Shown: in pieces, positions 56,301 through 64,000 of the stretch
Layout: each line of letters begins with the position of its first letter
Numbering within the stretch: the first letter of the stretch is position 1
NCBI GenBank assembly: GCA_008973525.1
Contig: WACJ01000124.1
Coordinates: forward strand, 992,001-1,056,000
Source of the DNA: Stenopsyche tienmushanensis
Lineage: Eukaryota; Arthropoda; Insecta; Trichoptera; Stenopsychidae
Direction: 5' to 3'
DNA: 64,000 nucleotides
Made by a program: the position numbers and the translations under genes
The notes under the pieces: model-generated
Told to the model about the DNA's origin: nothing
The model's input: the letters and a program-made list of their open reading frames with translations, nothing else
Database searches by the model: none

Positions 56301-58713
56301 GGGTTCTATTTTTAAAAGTTCGTCTTATTTTGGGAAAGTGTCACTTTGAAAAAGACTCTCGAGTGTTATATTTTTAAATAATAATTCAGCTTTTGGGCAG
56401 CACAGCATCTTTGAGGAATACATACGTCAATCATTCGAATACGTAAGAAGCTTCCATTTAAATTTGCACCATGCGTTAGTTCTGGCAGTTTAACACGCCC
56501 AGATTTTCGCAACACCACCAGAAATATGCTTACAAAATTCCTAATCCATCCCTGTCTAAAGTATAAATTATATGTTGGAAACGGAATTGTTTAAAAGCGT
56601 ATACACATTAATTGTACGAGAAAAAAATTATCCGGAATTTACATACAATGAATTTATTATTGTGATGCAGTAAGGACTAATTTATATTTTGGCCTTGACC
56701 CAAATCCTTAAATAATATTCACATGACCTCCATCAGACAGTTTTCTGTAAACATTGGATAGAAGTTCAAAATCATATGATTATTTCTGGAGATCAGAACT
56801 AACCAGGGAATTCATGTGACCCAATTTGTCACACAATGCTAAGTTATTCTTCTCCAAGGTAAATTACAAAATCTATCAAAAATACACCGCGAATTAGATT
56901 AGATGTATGCTAAAATTATTGTTAAACTTGTTATTAATAATTAATAACTTTCTTTAATCACAAAAAAAGAGACGAAGAAAGATTGACTCATAACTTTGTT
57001 AAAGCTATCAATATTTAATAGTGATTATGAAATTTTATGAGGATCATATAAATTACACATTGGGTCATCAATATCCATTCACAGGAAAGGGTTATATCAT
57101 TTTCGTTAATATTATATATTCAAATTCTAGTTCACTTAATATTGAATGTAACCTGAGCTCTGTTTCATTTAGAAGGTCCACCCAGCAAGCGAACATATCG
57201 AAGGGCGCTTTCGCGACCATCTCGATAGGAAATGTGGAAGATTTGTAAAGACTGAGTAGTTTTCCTCGAAAAACAGTGGAAAACCCAAGACAACTATATT
57301 AATTTTATCGAAAAGGGCTTTCTGGAATACAAAGAATTCAATTCATCCTTTTTTGGTAAGGGTGATACCATAATATACCATGATATATAAAACCGCGCAA
57401 ATCAAAGAACTCAACTTCTACAAAATAACACAAATACCGCATATAAAATCTATATATATGTACAATACAAACATAGCATCTTTTCAGAGTTGGTTGTATG
57501 TCAAGTGCCTATGTATGTGAGGATTTAAAATAATCGCTCTTTTGAAGCGACTTGTACTTATTTCTTACTAAAAAAGGTTCTAAGAAGTCAAAGGAGATAT
57601 TTGAAAACATGGTGGCAATTTATAGGGAGTCTGCTATTACATACTACAAAATTACACTTTGAAGTGAGCAGCCTAAGTTAGGAAGAGAGTCCATTGAAGA
57701 TGGCCCTCATTTAAAAACAAAAATCTTGACTTTAAAAATCGACCTTAAAGGTGGAACGCATATTATGCTATATATGCTATTCATTACAACAACGAGCATC
57801 CCATATTTTATTTTAATTTCATCCAGCTATCGATCGTTCATCTCATCCCGGATCTATATTTAATCCGTCTGCTTTACTACGAGTACATGGTATGTCCATT
57901 ATTACGTCGAATATTTAATTTTAGGCTATAAAAAAGTGTGATCCTACATAGTAACATAATAGTATAATACAAATGTCTGCCAAACTTCAGACTGTCATTT
58001 ACTAATGTGATTTCTAACAATTAAGCTACGTACCATAACATTCAGAATTATATCGTCCGAATTATTTATTATATTTTAAAAAAAAATCCATAAATAGAGT
58101 TGCTTTTAAAATATTTGAAGAAGTATAAGAAGCGGTGTTGATCTGATCCGCAATTTGATATGTTTGATACAATTAAAATTATGTCGGTAAAAACAATAAT
58201 TTCTGGAGGCACAAAAGGAAGCCTTCGTTCAATAGCAAACAAAAAATGTTACATCCCATTTTTTGTTGACGTGTATTCCTTTCTTCTGATTTTTCTTTCA
58301 AATCTCGTTTTTCCTTGGGTCTTTCTACTATTGGTGATGCAAATCATGTTGTGAGCACATGCAATAGTCATAAATTACGATTCAAAGTACGCGTCCAGGC
58401 GAAACGTGCCGTTTGATTTATGCGCGTTCAACTTCGATCCCGTTTTGATTCTTTGCAAAAGTAGAAAAAGATAGGAGCATAAAAACGAGCCCAATTAATC
58501 TTGTGTAAATTATCGTTCCGGTGTTGATACTCAGACTCGAACGCTACTGATGAGATCGATTTATCAAACAGAGGATCAGTAGAACATGGGAATTAACGCA
58601 CAAACAGAAGGAACGATTATAGAAGAATTATACGCGATGCTTACGTCATCCGAGCACAAATGCACCGAAATAGCATCATTCGATTCTTTATAGAAGAATA
58701 AAATTTTGATTAC

Positions 58714-61700
58714 CGATGCGAATGTGGCCAAGGATAAGGAAAATAGTTTCCCAGCCGTGATCTGAAGAGGGACTTTAGCTCTTTCCATCATGAAGATCAG
58801 CAATTGGGCGAACTGCTTGTCTTCGTTGTACCAGCTGTTTTTGCTTGCTGCTATCAAAATTTCTCCACTCTGAAAATATCAAATTCAAATCAAATTACCA
58901 ATTGCAAAAAAATCACAATTTTTATTTTATTTCTGAGCTTTCGACAATACTAAAAAAACTATTACCTTGTGAATAGATATTAAAGAGTCCTATTTTTACA
59001 GTGGACTGCTTGTAGCTATATTAAAGGCCTTCGAACCGTTATGATTTTAATATCGGTTTTTAATTCCGGCTCAGTTCCAAATATTTATAATGGTTTGGTT
59101 ACGGTTTTCGTTCCGAGAAAAATAGCAATTTTACCAGTTAACGATTTTCGGTTCAGTTCCGATTTGAAGCCCTACTATACTAGAATTATGATGATATTAT
59201 CAAAATATAATATGATGAATGTCAACATAGATCACATAAACTTAAAGTACTTAAAATTTTGACATAAATTCATAGTTCCCGATATTAGTTTTTGAAAATC
59301 CAATACTGAAAATTTATTGTTATAGAGGACTTTGGGTAACCCTATTTTAAGCCCGCATACAGAAATATTAAGACATGTTTGTTTTATGCATAGGATAATA
59401 ATTTTGTTCGCGGAAAACTATGAATTTGTAATGTAACATCGTTGAAAGCCCCTGCATTTTGCGTTTTGCTATTTTTGTGCGAGTGTATAGACACAGGGTC
59501 ACCAAAACTCGCACAAATATACATTTATGTGTTTCATAATAAATTGGACTGTTTGTACTGACGAAGGATCGAATATATTAATATTGTAGTTAAAACTTCT
59601 TGGTCAAAATTTGAATATCTAAGTCAACATTCTTAGGCAGAATCTTGCTGCATGTACCCAAAGTTGCATGATTGTATTACTATTATTATCTGTAAATAGC
59701 TATGATATAAATCAATGTATTTTTTTAAAATGATTTAAAAATGGAATTATAAAAAGCTGGGTACTATCGATAATTTATAAGTGATTTAAAAAATTCGCTC
59801 TCTGTCTTTTACATCGGTGGATTGCTTTTAATAACACTGTTCTCTCTGGTAAATTAGTATTTTTTTGTGATATAATTTAGCTCGTGGATAACATTCGTGT
59901 TGAAGTAGTTCAGAAACAAGCTGTCTAAAATAGATTCTTGACCGGGACAAATGTCAGGGACCTCAAACAGAAACCATGAAATCGGCTTGACTTTATTGCT
60001 AAACGAATTATTTGTAGGACCCAGAAGACAGCTACAATGTTTTTAGGCGTGTGGTAGAAAGCTCTCTTCACATTGCTGACGGATAATTGAAAACGATTTT
60101 GTCTGAAGAGCCATTTCGACCAACTTGCTTGAACGAGTTTATCCCATCTCAAAATCTTATGATCAATTATATACTTCATCTTATAGAATAAAATTCGTGC
60201 GTTATATATATATAAATAGTACCTTTGTTATAATTTCGTTTCCGTGGAAGCAATAGAGAAATATCTCCATCAGCATGCACATTAAATATAGGATCATCGA
60301 GAAGAACTGAATTGATATTGGGACCTACAAAAATAAATTAAGAACTGTCACATCACATCAATGTTAAATTAAAATAAGCGAATCAACGTCATACATATTG
60401 ATGAGAAGATCTGAATGTCAATGGGTATTAAAAGCATCATAAAATACATCATAAAAAAATTCTTCCTATGATGGATTTCCATTTTACTTTTGATTATGTT
60501 AAAATAGCAAATTGCCATTATTTTTAAATGATACTTTAATTATTGTCGCAAATTCAATAGTTCATATCCTGCAGAATATTATAATTCACCTCAGTATTTA
60601 CTTTTTCAGATCGATAGGATAAACCTGGATCGAGACAATCGATCTAAAATAATAATATTTCGATGGAAAATAAAGATCTTCCAGATTTGTACATGGTCCC
60701 TCTATAATAAAATTCTAGTATTTAAACCAACATATATCTTGATCGGAATATAAATCACAATTGAATTTATTCTGCATTCTTTGGAATAGTTTTGAATATT
60801 AAATTTTAAAAATACTTCAAACTGCATTTCAAGATCTCTATTTATTCGCAAGTATACAAAATTCAATAACTAATATTTTTTGTCAATAATAATATGTATA
60901 GATTCATGATCTATTTTTCTGAATAGACTTTCAATAGCATCCATTTGATCTGAATGCATTTCGAAATGTCTTTGAATAAATTCAATTTTATTCCTTCAAA
61001 TTCAGCCAAATAAAATAATATTTTTGCAGCTTATTACAGTGATTTCAATTTGATATACCATGCATTTCAATGAAATGGATTTAGTCTTGTTTTTGTGATG
61101 ATAAATCGATTTGCATTCTGATGATTAAAGCAATCATGTAAATGTCTATAAATCTTATTTGATGTAGTATTTAATCAAATCTTATTAAATACCGAATATC
61201 CATTGACATTTGGGTTATTTCTAGGTCTATTCAAAATATAAAAGCCATTTTTATGTCATAATGATTGAAATCTTCATTTTGGTAAGTTGAGCATTTTAAT
61301 CTTCTGATTATGTATTTTGCTTTAATTTTAATACTCCAGTACGAAAATACGAACAAAATTGATTTTTAATGTTAGATTGTGAATATTTTGCATTCAAAAC
61401 GCTTACCAACGTGAGTTGAAACGCTGTTATACATATAACGATGACTGCGACGAAAAATTGTCCCAAATATATCATCTTGAAGAGATTTTTCTGATCCTCG
61501 ACGAATCTATAAATAATATTGTTTTAAAATAGTATATCTATATTAAACCAACTATTTTAAATTAAGCATACATACTTTATTATGGCTTGATGATGCTGAA
61601 TGCATTCAATCAGTTTTGCGTATCGAGTCTTGCTATCTGCATATGCATGGAAAACATGATTTAAATGAAGCACGACTATGACAAAGAACTATTTTTTTTC

Positions 61701-62135
61701 TGAATCGTAAAATTTAAAAAAGGCTGGGTTTGCGTTGTTAGCTGTAATATCTATTAAACAAGGATATTTGACTTGAACCAAAAGTTACCTCATATTGTAC
61801 GAAATAAAGAATGACCACATTATTCATGATGTATATTACATATGGGCGGGTCAAGTACGCGTTACGTTCTTATCCGAATGGAATTCTGCAATTTGCAGAA
61901 TTATTGATGGGTATTAATTAATGGGCTTTAAATATTTTATAGTTTGGATGTAAGTACGTTAATACAATATTTTACCTTGCTTTTCTTCAATTTGTTGATG
62001 TAAAGATGCAAGATTATGATTTAATATGTCCAATTGCCCTCTTGTAAGAATCATCACCCCCGATGCTAAAGTATCAGTACTTATATTTGTTGAAGCATCT
62101 ATTGCGACGGCAATTATCTGATATGCATATATTAT
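58714..62135 (-). CDS. Insect odorant receptor, C-terminal half (5 exons seen)
   Basis: Exons 62135-61976, 61636-61576, 61506-61407, 60324-60223 and 58869-58714 join in phase into 193 codons. They contain the ordered landmarks of insect odorant receptors: AVAIDASTNISTDTLASGVM, LIECIQHHQAIIKF, FVEDQKNLF, ITAFQLTL, EIFLYCFHGNEI, WYNEDKQFAQLLIFMMERA and VPLQITAGKLFSLSLATFAS. Such receptors are 7-TM cation channels with the co-receptor Orco in antennal neurons. The final short exon (usually around ten residues ending the seventh helix) was not found. The N-terminal exons are missing upstream and may lie beyond 64000. Reading through the last donor gives a long non-receptor tail, so I end the exon at the donor. 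The gene is antisense to dlg1 and probably nested in its intron. Confidence 0.85.
59030..59175. mobile_element. Probable MITE in the odorant receptor intron
   Basis: Ends AGGCCTTCGAACCG and, inverted, GGGCTTCAAATCGGAACTG are related. The inside alternates CGGTTTT and TTCCG motifs. Similar sequence is present near 35715-35790 and 63150-63240. No clean target duplication was found. Confidence 0.4.
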
Positions 62136-62434
62136 CTGAAAGCTTAAGATTTTAATGAGGTAATACTGATTTACGTCATAATTAATGAGCAAACAATTAA
62201 GCTACTTTCATCTATTGTATTCATAAGTTTTAAAAGAAATATGTTGATTGATTGAATGATGATTGAAAGTATTGCAGTATTAATATTTCATGGGTTTTCT
62301 TCGTCATTAGTACTAGTTTACAGAGCATTCTTTGACAGCATCTTGGACTTTTTTGGCAGCATTTTGCCAATCATTTTGACATGGTTTTTCATGGTGTATA
62401 TTTGTTTTTTTTTTAAATGTGGTCGCCAGTCATA

Positions 62435-62597
62435 TTTCATACAGGATTTGAACCCAATTACTTATATATCAAATGTTCATTTTATCATATTCAACGACGA
62501 TCTTCCAAATCTGTTGGTACGGTATTTTTTTCGATGGTCTGGATTTAAACCTGAATCATTACAATAAAAGTCCAGGATCTAACCCACTATACCAACA
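62435..62597 (-). mobile_element. tRNA-derived SINE
   Basis: On the minus strand a head GTGTTGGTATAGTGGGTTAG then ATCCTGGAC and a box-B-like GATTCAGGTTTAAATCC are followed by the body shared with 46787-46900. A second B-box-like GGGTTCAAATCC lies in the body near 62450. The sequence further on (to about 62380) resembles 36355-36410. Confidence 0.6.
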
Positions 62598-62599
62598 CA

Positions 62600-64000
62600 T
62601 GTTATTTTTGGCAATTTTAAGTATCTCAACCTCTGCAAAATGATTTCTTTCATCATTAATTTGACCAATATATGTGATTTAAGTTAGCGTTTCTTTCAGA
62701 ACTCACATTCTATATTACCACAATATTTTATATGTCATCACTAATGTTTCTGTAAAACGCATTAATGGGGCATTATATCGTCGAATTGTATAAAATTATC
62801 GCATATAAAAATCTTTCACTTTAATTTCTCTAGACGTGATGATAATAATGAATTTAAATGCTCTAGATAAAGAAATTATTTCCGTAGGATAATTCAGTTC
62901 GCATGTTATGTTGCGTGCGTATTTTACTAAAATAATAGAAATCCCGATGCTTATCTACACCATAAAACTACTCCATAAGTGGTAAACTCACATTTCTTTA
63001 CAGCGAAATAAAAAAAGGCCATTTATTCAGAATCGGGCTATTTGGCTGTATCCATATTTCAACAGCGCATACAAATTCTGCAAATCGAATTACAATATTT
63101 GTATACAGAAGCGTTTTGATTTATGTGCAGATTAGTTCTATCTACTAAAGCGAATTTCCGAATTACCCGAACCACGAAATGGTACACGATGCTTTTCTCG
63201 TATTTTCGAATCGGAACTGAAACATACCGCGAACCGGTTTAGTGGATCGTTATCAGTTTAAAATAATTTTATGGGCAATCAACTACATTAAAAACTTTGT
63301 AACTTCATATTTATTATAAAGTCTCAAAATATTGTTTCAGGTCCCAAGACGATTTCGTAATGAAAATACATTATTTTAGGAATATTATCGATTCTTATTA
63401 GTATTCCAGAATATAATCCATATTTAAGACAGTCTTGCTAAAACACAAAAGTGATATATTTATCATCTAAATGAAAATTAAATATATAAGGTTGGAAACT
63501 ATGAAACGGGCGTTCAACTGCGATTGAGTGAGGTTCGTTGTAGCATGCGCTCAATAATTTTGTTTACACATTTTAAAGATATTTTTCTTACTCGTTTCAT
63601 AAAATATTGATAAAGAGGAACTAAGGACGACTGTGGAATCCGATTCACCCACAACTATTCGTAAATTCGGGTCTAAACTAGAAACTAGTCATACGGCTGT
63701 GTTAAGTGTGCATCTTTGTTGCTTCGCAATACACGATTACCGTTCTTATACCAAATCATCACTTGTGATAAAAATTGGATAATGTATGATAATCGAAAAC
63801 GATGAAGCAAATGGGTAGATAAAACTACACCCCAGATCATATCACTAAGCCGAAAATATATCAAAAAAGATATATGATGTATATATATGAGATATATATA
63901 TACGAGATAAAAGACCATATGAAATCATTTTAACTTTTTTTTTACCACATTTCCACCTTTTTTCACTGCATTGTACCCTAATTTGAACTCATAAAAAAGC
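62600..64000. other. Upstream of the odorant receptor exons: nothing identified
   Basis: AT-rich DNA without a recognisable receptor N-terminus. A TA-rich microsatellite-like stretch lies at 63870-63910. The transcription start of the receptor gene is not visible. Confidence 0.4.

Larger units (their letters stand above)
47729..58713. other. Presumed dlg1 intron 2: no exon seen
   Basis: About 11 kb of AT-rich DNA after the L27 exon donor. I looked for the next dlg1 exon (IQEFYELTLL) and did not find it. Contents I can name are the piggyBac fragment at 49460, a MITE at 50908 and a palindrome at 53294. Two overlapping lysine-rich frames on the minus strand (56293-55849) are unrecognised. Confidence 0.5.

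Noticed and set aside
59925..60179. Minus-strand frame inside the odorant receptor gene
   Set aside because: It lies between two receptor exons but has no receptor motif and would break the phase. Probably intron or old repeat.

Overview
The window looks like nuclear DNA from an insect. It is AT-rich, the protein-coding genes are cut by many short GT-AG introns, and it carries an insect-type odorant receptor gene and many Class II transposons. I could not fix the insect order from sequence alone. Exons were joined by hand using splice sites, reading phase and family knowledge. There is no prokaryotic gene structure, CRISPR array or rRNA.

Layout. (1) 1-7.2 kb: two head-to-head housekeeping genes, TMEM126 (minus, mitochondrial complex I assembly family, 4 exons, 218 aa) and COG8 (plus, Golgi COG tethering complex, 7 exons, 562 aa). 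The 2.7-kb first intron of TMEM126 is full of TTAA-flanked transposons. (2) 7.2-9.7 kb: intergenic debris with an R1-like LINE tail and a decayed mariner. (3) 9.7-32.7 kb: a tandem segmental duplication carrying two complete 21-exon RAD50 genes on the minus strand. Both keep identical exon lengths and phases (1309 codons plus stop), the zinc hook and the ATPase motifs. The left copy is 14.2 kb because it gained a piggyBac (itself hosting nested Harbinger and hAT elements), a pogo/Tigger element and a hAT MITE. The right copy is 8.7 kb and shows empty sites. The left copy also carries substitutions at conserved positions, so it may be the decaying one. (4) 32.7-64 kb: discs large 1 (dlg1, plus). 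Its first coding exon (MPVRKQ) is at 33.3 kb, and the L27 exon lies 14 kb downstream at 47.6 kb. The rest of the gene is not seen and is probably beyond the window. The introns hold a foldback element with a 65-bp minisatellite and a Helitron inside, a 4-kb inverted duplication, tRNA-derived SINEs and more TTAA MITEs. (5) 58.7-62.1 kb: the C-terminal half of an odorant receptor gene on the minus strand, probably nested inside a dlg1 intron.

Functionally the genes are unrelated neighbours: mitochondrial assembly, Golgi trafficking, DNA double-strand-break repair, epithelial polarity scaffold and olfaction. The main interest is the RAD50 tandem duplication, which has a readable before/after transposon record, and a lineage of TTAA elements in which a defective autonomous piggyBac sits beside its own internally deleted MITEs.
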